DNA of 25,777 nt, from positions 1 through 25,777 of the forward strand of contig UZAE01013166.1 of NCBI GenBank assembly GCA_900617975.1, given 5' to 3'. This DNA comes from Rodentolepis nana (taxonomy: Eukaryota > Platyhelminthes > Cestoda > Cyclophyllidea > Hymenolepididae). This document shows, piece after piece, positions 1 to 8,678 of the stretch; positions within the stretch are counted from its first letter, which is position 1; the number at the start of each line of letters is the position of its first letter. The notes below the pieces were generated by a model. It did not search any database and had not been told where the DNA came from. It saw nothing but the letters and a program-made list of their open reading frames with translations. A program made the position numbers and the translations under genes.

Positions 1-95
1 AGTCGGAAGTTAACTGCCGAATAATAGACTTTTTTCCGTATGAGTATACGTTGACCAGGGTGCACCACGTGGAGGTAAGTCTATCGCACACCCCC
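1..95 (-). mobile_element. SINE family 1, copy 1 (head part, cut by window edge)
   Basis: The head end of a SINE-like element enters from the left edge. Read on the + strand it runs from the GAAGTtAACTGCCG...AATAGACTTTTTT block into ATACGTTG, then the family head CCAGGGTGCACCACGTGG followed by AGGTAAGTCTATCGCACACCCCC. The tail half lies outside the window, so no target-site duplication can be checked. The sense strand of the element is the minus strand. A CACGTG E-box and a consensus splice-donor string (GAGGTAAGT) are intact here. Confidence 0.85.
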
Positions 96-451
96 TAGTT
101 ATAAGGTTAGCCCCTGCAATTTCACACTCAACGGTGTTGTAGGAGCTTCCTTCTATTGGTCTATTTCAGATTAGATACTCAAGGCTATTTAGACAAATGC
201 ATTGAGGTTGCAAAGTACGTAATAAAAATAACTTCGAAATGTCTTCATATATTATCGGTATTAGTAAACTTGACTTTAAGATAGTACTAACTGGTCTCCT
301 AAGAACAGAGTTTGTACAACGATACAAGGGTGGAAAGAAGAACTCATGAAGAAGAAATCACAGTGCAGTGAAAACAGTCTTTTGTATGTTGAAAATATTA
401 AAAACCTAAGGACTTCGTTCCACCCATATATATATATATATATATATATAT
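96..451. other. AT-rich spacer ending in a TA microsatellite
   Basis: No gene seen. The segment is AT-rich and ends in an uninterrupted (AT)13 run at 426-451, directly at the head of the next SINE. Because TA repeats also follow that SINE's tail, the insertion probably landed inside a TA tract. Confidence 0.6.
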
Positions 452-788
452 GGAGTGTGCGATAGACTTACCTCCACGTGGTGCATCCTGGGCAACGTAT
501 CCTCATACGGCAAAAAGTCTATAAACCGGCAGTCGACTTCTGACTTCAAACTACCATGATCCCACTGTATGTCTTATTCGATCACTTCCACCATACTTAT
601 CCTACCTCTTCTCTGCCTTTGTGTCTGTCTGTCTCTTTTACATCTTTGAATCACTCTTCTGCCCCCCTCTCCACTTTTCTCACTTTGATATTCCTCCTTC
701 CCTCTGTGAAGCCCGAAGTCAGCTAAAGGGCAAATGATAAGTGTCATAAAACCCGCCATTTGCAATAAATAAATAAATATATATATAT
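452..788 (+). mobile_element. SINE family 1, copy 2 (full length, sense)
   Basis: A complete copy in sense orientation. The head GGAGTGTGCGATAGACTTACC starts right after the TA run. The middle has the pyrimidine-rich CTTTGTGTCTGTCTGTCTC block. The end reads AAACCCGCCATTTGCAATAAATAAATAAAT. TA dinucleotides flank both sides, so the target duplication is probably (AT)n and its length cannot be fixed. One head base differs from the family (GGTGCATCC for GGTGCACCC), which breaks the GGTGCACC palindrome. The two flanking family-1 heads (this one and 1-95) face each other. Confidence 0.9.
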
Positions 789-1679
789 GTCTGGAGGCAC
801 ATATCAGTACTAATATACACGATAAGAGGTTAGATTGTTTTTTGTGTCGGGCGGGAAAATTAACTTAATAGATGAGGAATAGGGACTAGGGATGCCATAT
901 GTAAGTAAATGTACAATATGCCACTAAATGGACTTTGCATTCGATAATAAAGACCAGCGGCGGTTGGATAAAAAACACCTCAATAAAGGATTGAATACAA
1001 CAGGAGTATTAGTATTATTACTACTACTATTACTACTTTCGAAAACACGTTGACGACAAAAACCGCATACTCCTTAATCATGGAATAGCGTCTGAACACA
1101 AAGTGAAGCAAATTGACCAATGGATGACGAAAAGGAGAGCGAGGCAGAGTATTCAATTCAAAAATGATTGAATTCTAGAAACATTCATTGTCTCCTTTCG
1201 TCCAAATGTTCTAAAACTCAATATTCAAGATTTGATCCCTAAAGAGAAGCGAGTTTATACCCTGAATATCCAGAGGTTGGCGATCCATTGAATTAACTGC
1301 ATTTTTGGTTAAAAAACGGGAATGCAGACAAAATTTTTTAACATTGGAGAACTCAATGATAGGAATAGATCCATTTATTGAAGATTGTAAAAAGGAAAAA
1401 AATCACGAGTTTACGCAACAGAAGTCACCTTTAATCGACAACTCTCCTCTTTTACCCAAAAAATGAAATTTTTCAATATTTCTAATATTTTACCCTTATT
1501 GTAATTATTACCGAGTTTAAACGTTAGAATATTTGAAATAAATACCCCAATTAACTCTGCCCGTTTCTGCGCACTTAAATCATATAAAGTGATCTACGCT
1601 GACTTCACGTAGATAATTAAATTTTCTAAAATATTATATCTATTTCCAATCTTCAGCTTCTATGGAATATGGTTGGCAA
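789..1679. other. AT-rich sequence without recognised gene
   Basis: No reading frame with gene-like character was seen. The only local structure is an imperfect trinucleotide run (ATT/ACT) at about 1008-1037. Confidence 0.5.
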
Positions 1680-2149
1680 TTTATTTATTTATTTCAAATG
1701 GCAGGCATTTTGATAGTTATCATTAGCTCTTTAGTTGACTTCGGGATTCACAGAGGGAAGGTTCATCAAAGTAGCAGAAAGTCGAGGGGTGGGGAACAGA
1801 AGAGCGATTCACAGATGCAAAAGAGGGAGACAGACAGACACAAAGGCAGAGAAAAGGTCAGATGAGTACTGTGGAAGGGATCGAATATGACATACAGTTG
1901 GGTTATGGAATTTTGAAGTCAGAAGTCAACTGCCAGTTAATAGACTTTTAGTCATGGTAATTTGAAGTCAGAAGTCAACTGCCGAATAATAGACTTTTTT
2001 ATAGCTTGAACTCAGAAGTCAACTGCCGGTTTATAGACTTTTTTGTCGTATGAAAGTCAGAAGTCAACTGCCAGTTAATAGACTTTTTTGTCGTATGAGT
2101 CTACGTTGCCCAGGGTGAACCACGTGGAGGTAAGTCTATCGCACACCCC
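1680..2149 (-). mobile_element. SINE family 1, copy 3 (internally expanded)
   Basis: On the + strand this copy begins with its tail (TTATTTATTTATTTCAAATGGCAGG) and ends with the head CACGTGGAGGTAAGTCTATCGCACACCCC. At about 470 bp it is roughly 150 bp longer than usual. The excess comes from four tandem versions of the AGTCAGAAGTCAACTGCC...AATAGACTTTT block at 1914-2100. The head carries GGTGAACC instead of GGTGCACC. I could not find a convincing target duplication (GGTTGGCAA before, AAATTGGATGG after). A 67-codon reading frame over the tail half (1662-1865) is antisense to the SINE and shifts in other copies, so I do not call it a gene. Confidence 0.9.
1914..2100 (-). repeat. Four-unit tandem expansion inside SINE copy 3
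   Basis: Units start at about 1914, 1963, 2007 and 2051 (steps of 49, 44 and 44 bp). Each contains CAGAAGTCAACTGCC, then AATAGACTTTT or TATAGACTTTT. Ordinary copies of the family have this block once. The last two units share GTCGTATGA, as the normal single block does, so the expansion probably grew by local duplication after or during insertion. Confidence 0.85.
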
Positions 2150-2628
2150 AAATTGGATGGGGAATCTATGCGAATTGCCATGACTGTGCCAATCATGGCT
2201 TGGAAGTCTCGGCTCGCCCACCAAGCTCTTCCAGACCAGTTATTGGCTGCTTCAACGATTAAAATAGTGTTTACTAAGCTTTGCGATGCGATCCTGGGCT
2301 TCATGTTCCATGCAATTTTCCGAGTTATGAATTTTCAACTCCGCTCTTCAGGAGTCCAAACCCAGTTGTAGGAAGTGCTCCCAGCCCCTAACTTGGAATA
2401 CAATGGAGACGTTGAATGCGCCCTTGAGAGATTTTCGCCTTCTATTACCTTTCTTGTTGACCAGGGAGAAATGGGCGAGTTAGTCACAACACATCATTGG
2501 ACATGCACCATTGATCGCAAATTAATAGAATTTTAGTAGCAAAAGGGTTTGGCATGGTAATTTTCCCTAATGAATCAGTATTAGGTCAAAGTTTTTTTAA
2601 AAAAGCACGACTACTATCGCATCAGATA
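2150..2628. other. Relatively GC-rich unassigned segment
   Basis: This segment is visibly less AT-rich than its surroundings (for example around 2200-2400). It supports overlapping short open frames on both strands (about 2153-2371 plus, 2101-2304 minus) that resemble nothing I recognise. It sits between two SINE copies and could be a fragment of another old transposon. No function is assigned. Confidence 0.35.
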
Positions 2629-2942
2629 TTTATATTAAATGGCAGGCGTTGTGGTATTTGTCATTAGCCCCTTTAGCTGACTTCGAGCTTCACAGAGGGG
2701 AGGAACATCAAAGTGAGAAAAATTCGAGAGGAGGGAACGGAAGAGTGCTTCACAGATGTTAAAGAGGCAGACACAAAGGTAGAAAAATGTGAGGCAAGTA
2801 CTGTAGAAGTAGTCGAATATGGTATACAGTGGGGTGATGATAGTTTGAAGTCAGTATACGTTGCCCAGGGTGCACCACGTGGAGGTAAGTCTAATATACA
2901 TTGCCCAGGGTGCACCACGGAGGTAAGTCTATTGCACACCCC
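2629..2942 (-). mobile_element. SINE family 1, copy 4 (double head)
   Basis: On the + strand the tail TTTATATTAAATGGCAGGCGTT leads through the usual body to a head at 2865. A second head follows 40 bp later at 2905 and ends CACACCCC at 2942. The second head lacks two bases of the E-box (CCACGGAGG), destroying CACGTG. It forms the left end of the periodic head array that continues to 3216. No clear target duplication was found. Confidence 0.88.
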
Positions 2943-3216
2943 ATGATACCTATCATAACGCCTGCCATTTGAAAGTACGTTGTCCAGGGTGCACCACGTG
3001 GAGGTAAGTCTATCGTATTCTTAAGAATAATTGTTTAGAAAACCAGCAAGGGTTGAAAGTTGCCCAGGGTGCACCACGTGGAGGTAAGTCTATCGCACGC
3101 TGTCCAGGGTGCACCACGTGGAGGTAAGTCTATCGCACACACCCCTCCGCTTCCAAATAAGATGTTGATAGTGAAGGCATATTTCCAGGGTGCACCACGT
3201 GGAGGTAAGTCTATCG
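2865..3216 (-). repeat. Array of six SINE heads on a ~40-bp lattice
   Basis: Six near-identical cores of 30-32 bp (CCAGGGTGCACCACGTGG then AGGTAAGTCTATCG) start at 2865, 2905, 2984, 3064, 3104 and 3185. Start-to-start steps are 40, 79, 80, 40 and 81 bp, so all fall within about 1 bp of multiples of 40. Gaps between cores are either about 8 nt or about 48-49 nt, and the long gaps are unrelated to one another. Only the first core belongs to a normal SINE body. The later ones are free-standing heads with no body or microsatellite tail attached. It is not a CRISPR array: the repeats are the SINE head and the setting is eukaryotic. Confidence 0.85.
2943..2974 (+). mobile_element. Isolated SINE family 1 tail fragment
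   Basis: ATGATACCTATCATAACG followed by CCTGCCATTTGAAA is the 3' end of the family in sense orientation. It is wedged between two heads of the opposite orientation and ends without its AAAT repeats. It occupies the first long gap of the head array and shows that the array was built from rearranged SINE pieces. Confidence 0.85.
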
Positions 3217-3910
3217 CACACCCACTTGGCTCTCCCCTCAAATTTCAACCCTACACGGATGGGCTCGCATCAGTTAATTTAGTCTGGTAAAGGAGTTAGG
3301 TTAGCTCAGAGATTTACGCCTTCCAAATGGACTGAATCACACATATGAGGAATTAACTCCTAGAAACTTTCATTGATCACATATTTCAACTCAACTTGTC
3401 AAGACATTTTCTCTCCTTTATGGCCCTTCTAGACATAAGAAGTGGCTCATGTAAAAGACGCAGGGGAATGTCAAAATACTCTCTTTTCTTCTATGGGTGA
3501 TTTATTGGTTTGGTCAAAATAACTAAATGAAGGATAATTGCCCCGCATCATTAATGCTCTTTATTTGAATATATCCACTTTTGTGCTCAGGCCAACATTT
3601 AAAGAGGGAGATGTATGACTCAAAATATTGCGCCATTGGGATCAACAAAGGAGTAAAAATACTTTCTTAAATTTGAGAAACGATTGATATCCCTAAGGAA
3701 ATTCTTGGTTCATAGTTGCAAAGGCAACAAACTTTACCTAAATTACTTAAAAAAACCAACCTTCGTGATTGATAGGGTTAACGTTACAAATTTTTCAAAA
3801 AAACCCATTTTTAAACATTTTGGTGGCAGGAGAAGTAAACTTGGGAATGTATATACCTTTAAAAAGGGAAATCTCTGTAGCAGATTCTCCTTTAACTAGC
3901 TAGACTCCCA
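3217..3910. other. AT-rich sequence without recognised gene
   Basis: Nothing recognisable. A 9-bp inverted match (GGGTTGAAA at 3050-3058 and TTTCAACCC at 3243-3251) brackets the last three heads of the array, which may be chance. A 71-codon frame at 3684-3899 shows no recognisable motif. Confidence 0.4.
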
Positions 3911-4095
3911 GAACTAACTAAGCTACAGCCCAGCTATAGAGGAAACAGACGTATTGCACGGAACCCGTTTACTCAGGAAGTATGTTGGGGTAAAAGTGCA
4001 CACGCGGTAGGGTTAATAATAATCAAAAGAACAGATCCACTTAAACAAATGAAGGCCTCTGATTATCCGTTTGGTTGTGCGCGCAGGCGATCACT
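3911..4095. repeat. Repeat family 2, fragment A
   Basis: This aligns by eye with 4890-5043. Shared blocks include TAAGCTACAGC...GCTATAGAGGAAACAGA against GCTACAGAGGAAACAGA, and further on TAAACAAATGAAGGC...TTTGGTTGTG against TAAACAAACCGAGGAC...ATTGGTTGTG. The two copies have diverged with gaps, which suggests an old dispersed element. I cannot see termini or coding capacity, so class and strand are open. Confidence 0.6.
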
Positions 4096-4821
4096 TGTTA
4101 GGCGATGACGCGTCCCACAATGTGATAATCGATGAAATGCTGGTCATGGGCAGGTTGGTTAGGTATTTACCTCCTATAAGTCGTTGAAGTAAGTGTAAAG
4201 GAGTGCGAGCAAATGAACTGAAAGTGCTAGATGGCTTTCTAACTTGAAAATAGCGAAAAAATAGTTGGGCATACAGTTTTCGAAATTTTGGCATTGTGGA
4301 CTCAGAATCTTCGACATTAATCCTTCAAATACACCTAGTCACACCGTACTTAATAATATTCAGTAGAGTATTGTATTTTTGTGATAGTCTCACAAAGTCA
4401 ATAAAGTATTCATGGACTCTCAGATGGGGGGGGGGGGGGTTGGAGTTAAGCCTGTGCCAATAATGAAAATCTTAACTTGAGCTTTGTGTTTTTGCGTTTC
4501 AAATTTCAACATTTTGATTGGTCTCTGGCAATAATGACAGAATGAGGTGATATCAAATTCTTCCGATTAATCGAGTGCTTTGAGCATACCAATAGGAGGA
4601 AAACCAACAACAATCCGTTCGGAATTAATTAAAATTGTCAAAGTTACCAACTCTAACTATGAGTAATTCTTTGACGCATTAAAAGAGGCTCAGAATTTAC
4701 GAACGTAGGGCAAAAAAGGGTATGCTAACATATGCCGTTCCAAACGAATTAGAAAACAAAAAAATGGAACAAAAATGTGTAAATTAAGGCATCAACCCCT
4801 CAAGGTGTAGCTAGTAGCGTA
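4096..4821. other. Non-coding spacer with a G14 tract
   Basis: No gene is recognised. There is a run of 14 G at 4426-4439. A 67-codon minus-strand frame at 4091-4294 has no motif I know. Confidence 0.45.
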
Positions 4822-5043
4822 TTGATGCACTAATAAACCTTGAGTATACTCAGTAGACTCTATGGCAGATTATCCTATGTTTAGACTCGTTAAGTTACCG
4901 CAAAGCTACAGAGGAAACAGATCTATCACGTGGAATATGTTTATTTAAACCGTGTGTGGCGTGTGCCACTCTATTAATATGGCGGATTTGCTAAACAAAC
5001 CGAGGACTATTGATTAGCGATTGGTTGTGTGTTCACCGCACTC
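4822..5043. repeat. Repeat family 2, fragment B
   Basis: This is the longest visible member of the second family. Its left part (TGCACTAATAAACCTTGAG ... CTCTATGGCAGATT) matches fragment C at 23794. Its right part (GCTACAGAGGAAACAGA onward) matches fragment A at 3931. It therefore bridges the other two and suggests a consensus of at least about 220 bp. No terminal repeats or target duplication were identified. Confidence 0.6.
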
Positions 5044-6088
5044 ACAAAACACACCTTCAAAACTGTCTGAGTGAGAATGAGATTACTTTGTTCAGCGGTG
5101 ACAACGTTGTGTGCTCCACAAGCTCAATATGACAATTTTAGAATGACGATCTAACGAGATGCATGAGGAAGGAGATAGAGCAGATTGAAGGTCAACACGT
5201 GGTAGGCAGGGAGCAGGGGAGGGAGGCGATGAGCAAACCAAAAAAGTATTTAAAACTAAGTACAATAAGGTAGATGCGGATTTACAGAAGGGAGCAACAA
5301 GAGGAGTCGCAGCAAATGAAAGATCTTTAACTAAACAGCCATTGGCATAAAAGATATCGATTTATCATTCCTATGGGATAAAGTATTTAGAATTGATGAG
5401 ATCTGTTCCTCTTCGGCCAACTCTAGGCAATTAGGGAAATAGCAATACGAGAGCTTGTGCTACTTTGAGCAGGAAAATGTTTATAAAATTGTTTCCAATT
5501 GTAGCAATCACCATTCGTTAGCTACTACAAGGTGTCTATAAATCCGAGGTAGCATTAGAATTGAATAACCCGACAAATGGGCTTTGACTATAGCGAAAAC
5601 ACTTTTACCAACGTTTCTGAAAAAAAATAATCAATTCACGGAAATTGAACATTAGGTCACTGTTTAGCGAATTATGCTCCATATGAAAATAAGGTCAACT
5701 CAATTCAACTTAGCTTTCCGCTCTCATTGCTTGCTTCTTTCTGAATCCAACCCCCCCCCCCACACCCCCCCTGCACCCATCTATCTACCTTCTTTGACTC
5801 ATTTGCTGTTCACCAAATTAAAACTTGTCTCAATTTATGCTGTCTTGCCACGAGGCGCAATGACAATAGTTGGGATTAATTGAAAATACAAAGACACCCA
5901 TACACTCTCCTAAGCAAATACTCACTTATCTCAAGTCCATCTGATCGGCAAAGCACACCAGCTCATTATTTACGAGGTCCATTATTTATTTACAGTATTA
6001 AGTTTATGGTTTAAGCCCTGGCATTGGGCGGGGGTCAATAATTGTCCACCTTAATTATTTAAAAGTCCCCACTTTGTTACCTCACTTA

Positions 6089-6090
<2 letters not shown>
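5044..6090. other. Spacer with a purine-rich patch and a C11 tract
   Basis: No gene is recognised. The strand is purine-rich at about 5160-5330 (GGAGGGAGGCGATGAGC among others), and C11 lies at 5751-5761. A 69-codon frame at 5674-5883 crosses the C tract and is not credible as a gene. Confidence 0.45.

Positions 6091-6122
<32 letters not shown>
6091..6122. repeat. (AT)n microsatellite
   Basis: About 16 uninterrupted AT dinucleotides. It is not adjacent to a SINE, unlike the TA tract at 426-451. Confidence 0.95.
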
Positions 6123-6125
<3 letters not shown>

Positions 6126-7246
6126 AATTCATATGTGTATTACAATGATGAAAGTTAGTCTGTGGTAGTAAATTTCATTTCTGAAGGAACTTGCAGCCAA
6201 CATGAGGGAGACAACTATGCCTGAAATAAAATATTAATATAAAACAAAAGTGAATATGACGTGCAATGGTTGCGCATTCAGCAGGTATGAAAAAGTTACT
6301 TTATTTATTTGTTTAAAAATGCCTTTTAAACTAAGCGGCAGACTTGAAGGTTATAAACGTAAATTTATATTGCAAAACTTGATAATATAAAGACAAACTG
6401 TGATTGCGTGGATTGAAGATTAAGAAATTTTGATCTTCTATTACAATTCAAGCTCCTCATCTACTTATGAAAGGTACTAACAATTTTTTTTGAATCAAAT
6501 GCCAACATCCGTATTTCCTAAACTAAGATTGTCTGTTATCATAATAGTTAAATAAAACTTACCTGATTGTTTAAACTTCTATAAACATTGACCGAAACAA
6601 CATCGAATTCATTTGTCATAGCTCCTTACAACTCTGTTCATGCAAAATCGATTTGAATATCTTCCATTTTTTTGCGTTTTCTTCCACCCGCGTGCACGGG
6701 AATGTAATTTCTCCAATGCTGATAAATCTAATTAATAAGATAGCAAATTAGTCGCTCACTTCAAAGATGTATATAGCAGCAATAACGTTAATATAACTTA
6801 TCGTTCCTGGACGAGTTTTTAGAACGAGAAAGATTAAAGGTAAGCTGCTTTTCTTGGTGAAAAGGAGCGTCAAGGCCTTACGGAATAGAGCCACTTAATG
6901 CAAAGGAACGATTTAATTTGCAAAAAAGGGATAAACATGGGGAGAGGGTTATACAAGCTAAGAGATTGGGAGAATTGCAGGTGAAGAGGGGCTGGCCAAA
7001 AGAATCCGACGGTGACGTTGGCTGATAAGAGATGAAGAATAGTGGGAGGTCTGTGTCTCCTGGCAAGAGAATGATCTCACCTGTCTGGAGTTAATGCAGA
7101 CAGTAAACGAGATTGTACGCTTTGGGGTTAAAGTAGAGCGACTATAAACGTGGAAGGAGGGAGGAGAGGCGGGGGAGGGGGGGGGGGNTTGGAGGGATTT
7201 GCGTCTGGTGTTCGCGTGAGTCACCCAGGCAGTTTAAAAGACGCGC
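6123..7246. other. Spacer; right third is purine-rich and less AT-rich
   Basis: The left part is AT-rich and featureless. From about 6840 the composition shifts to GC-richer, strongly purine-biased sequence ending in the G tract around 7150-7190, where an ambiguous base (N) stands at 7188. A GGCGGGGGAGGGG string resembles a GC box, and CTATAAA lies at 7142, but without a downstream exon I do not call a promoter. Frames antisense to the purine tract are low-complexity and rejected. Confidence 0.4.
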
Positions 7247-7637
7247 ATGACAGCGACATCTTGCCAAATTACGTTGCATTTGATTGTTGATCCGAAATCT
7301 ACTCGTATTTACCCAGAAACAATGATATCGAGGAATCCAAAACCATTCCTGCAATTTAAGTTGGAAAAATGGGTTTCAACCGGACACGATTGCCTGGAAA
7401 AACACCTTCACAGATTGGGAGTAGACACTCAACCCACACGCCCCCTATGTAACCTACAGGAGGACGGAGAAGACCCACCTGATTCGGTGTCCAGCCCTAG
7501 AGACAAGAAACCCACATGCCCCCTATGTAACCTACAGGAGGAAATGGCCCCACCTGATTCGGTGTCCAGCCCTAAAGACAACGACGGTAACCCAGAGATA
7601 CTGGGAAGTCAGAAGGCAGCTAATGAATTGCTATTAA
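7247..7637 (+). pseudogene. Decayed C-terminus of a LINE (non-LTR retrotransposon) reverse-transcriptase polyprotein
   Basis: Seen: one open frame gives VSTGHDCLEKHLHRLGVD at 7373-7426. It then reads PLCNLQE and, in a second unit, CPLCNLQEEM (Cys codons 7517 and 7526). The matching continuation HLIRCPALK (from 7551) and RYWEVRRQLM (7596-7625) lies in a different frame and stops at TAA 7635-7637. A frameshift of about one base therefore lies between 7547 and 7551. Known: TGHD...HLHR...CPLC...HL..C and a terminal RYWE-R-LM are typical of the region after the RT/RNase H part of several arthropod LINEs, where the Cys/His module is thought to bind nucleic acid. The open frame itself runs past the shift to 7678. 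Its start codon at 7247 is incidental; the true 5' part is missing, as in a normal 5'-truncated LINE insertion. I cannot name the clade. Confidence 0.82.
7432..7581 (+). repeat. In-frame tandem duplication of the LINE Cys/His module
   Basis: Two units, 78 bp (7432-7509) and 72 bp (7510-7581), share ACCCACACGCCCCCTATGTA-like starts and CACCTGATTCGGTGTCCAGC. Both lengths are multiples of three. Each encodes a PLCNLQE followed, in the shifted frame, by HLIRCPAL. Unit 1 has lost its first Cys (CGC at 7439-7441 where unit 2 has TGC). The duplication is not expected in a functional LINE. Confidence 0.88.
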
Positions 7638-7680
7638 TTAAATGCTATGTATGTACCCCCCCCCCACCTATGGGGTAAGC

Positions 7681-7757
7681 TGAAGTCAAATAAGGAGCTA
7701 ATGATAAATATCACAAAGCCTACCACTTGAAATAATAATAATAATATTAATAATAAT
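7681..7757 (+). mobile_element. LINE 3' end that is shared with SINE family 1
   Basis: Following the LINE coding relic, TGAAGTCAAATAAGGAGC, then TAATGATAAATATCAC, then CCTACCACTTGAAATAAT line up base by base, with scattered differences, with the SINE tail GAAGTCAGCTAAAGGGCTAATGATAACTATC...CCTGCCATTTGAAATAA. An (AAT)n tail runs to about 7757. No SINE body precedes it; what precedes it is LINE coding sequence. This identifies it as the 3' untranslated end of the LINE rather than a SINE fragment, although a SINE tail fused here by chance cannot be excluded. Confidence 0.78.
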
Positions 7758-8678
7758 GTTTAAGCGTTTCAAATGAACCACTCTGAACAAAGTGTTCATA
7801 CTGAGATGCGCTAACCGCATTTCTTTTGGCAATAAAAGATTAACTTAGAGCTAAAATGCATCCGTAAATTTGTGGGATTTAGAATCAGTTTCAATTTTTT
7901 TTGGTCAATGCTTTACCTTTGCACTGAATTACAAGTTGAGCACCATTTTAAACTGAACATTCGTTTCGTTTCTAGTGAATTGACATGAGTCCTTTAATCA
8001 AAACAAACACCACGTATAACATTTAATAACTGGAATAATATAACCCAGTAGCAATTAGCCTTAATTTAGAGGCTGATATTCTAGTATATCGGCGTTTGGC
8101 AATACGCCTCCGACGATATGAATTAATTCTTGAGTGCTTGGTGAGTGAGAGAGGGCGAGAGAGACGTGAAAGCCAGAATGAGGCAATCACGGTACCATTA
8201 ATTGAAGCTCAAATTATTGCGTTACATGCATAGATATCTGCGTTTGAACTAGATATATAAAAAGGGGGAGAATTTCGCCTGATATCTCTCACATGGAACT
8301 AGTTTTTAACATAATTGTTCAAACTTCAAAGAGATCATTCGTTTGATCCTCGAAATAAAATGGTCGGGAATATCAGATACTATTTGCGATGGCCAGTGTT
8401 TAACTTTCATAAAAAATCACCTTATGACCGTTAACTAATCAAATCTGACTGATTTCAATTTAGGGATTATTGATTACATTTCACTATGAAGGATACGTAA
8501 TAGACTGCAAACTGAAATTGCAAACGGAAGGTAGAAAAGAAACAAATATATACTTCTGAAATAAAAAAAAAACACATTTTTGAATGTTTAAAACGATATA
8601 CACAATTCCGGATCAATAAACACCTCACAAAGTTAGGTATGGGAATTTTTAAATAGAGGGAATTTTAAAATTCTTACT
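7758..8678. other. AT-rich spacer with one perfect-looking hairpin
   Basis: No gene. At 8086-8119 ATATCG-GCGT and ACGC-CTC-CGACGATAT can fold around TTGGCAAT. A GA-rich stretch lies at about 8146-8166. Confidence 0.45.

Noticed and set aside
1662..1865. Recurring peptide FQMAGV..ISPLVDFGLHR in several frames (also 574-765, 10577-10765, 20188-20400, 22958-23152)
   Set aside because: It is the antisense reading of the SINE tail half. Frames break at different points in each copy, and no start or extended domain is shared.
2865..3216. CRISPR-like look of 30-32 bp repeats with 48-49 bp gaps
   Set aside because: The repeats are the terminal 32 bp of a SINE present throughout a eukaryotic window. 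Two gaps are only about 8 nt, one gap is a SINE tail, and no cas-like gene exists.
3050..3251. 9-bp inverted repeat (GGGTTGAAA / TTTCAACCC) around part of the head array as transposon ends
   Set aside because: Too short, not repeated at other head clusters, and no target duplication outside it.
3035..3290. Frames with repeated GAPRGGKSIAH / CAIDLPPRGAPW peptides
   Set aside because: These are translations of the repeated SINE head, not a protein repeat domain.
7130..7260. Promoter with GC box and TATA-like CTATAAA upstream of the 7247 start codon
   Set aside because: The downstream frame is a 5'-truncated LINE relic, so a start codon and promoter there would be meaningless. The G tract is simple sequence.
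6878..7354. Minus-strand frames rich in Pro/Ser opposite the purine tract
   Set aside because: Low-complexity translations of a G-rich strand, two of them crossing the ambiguous base at 7188.
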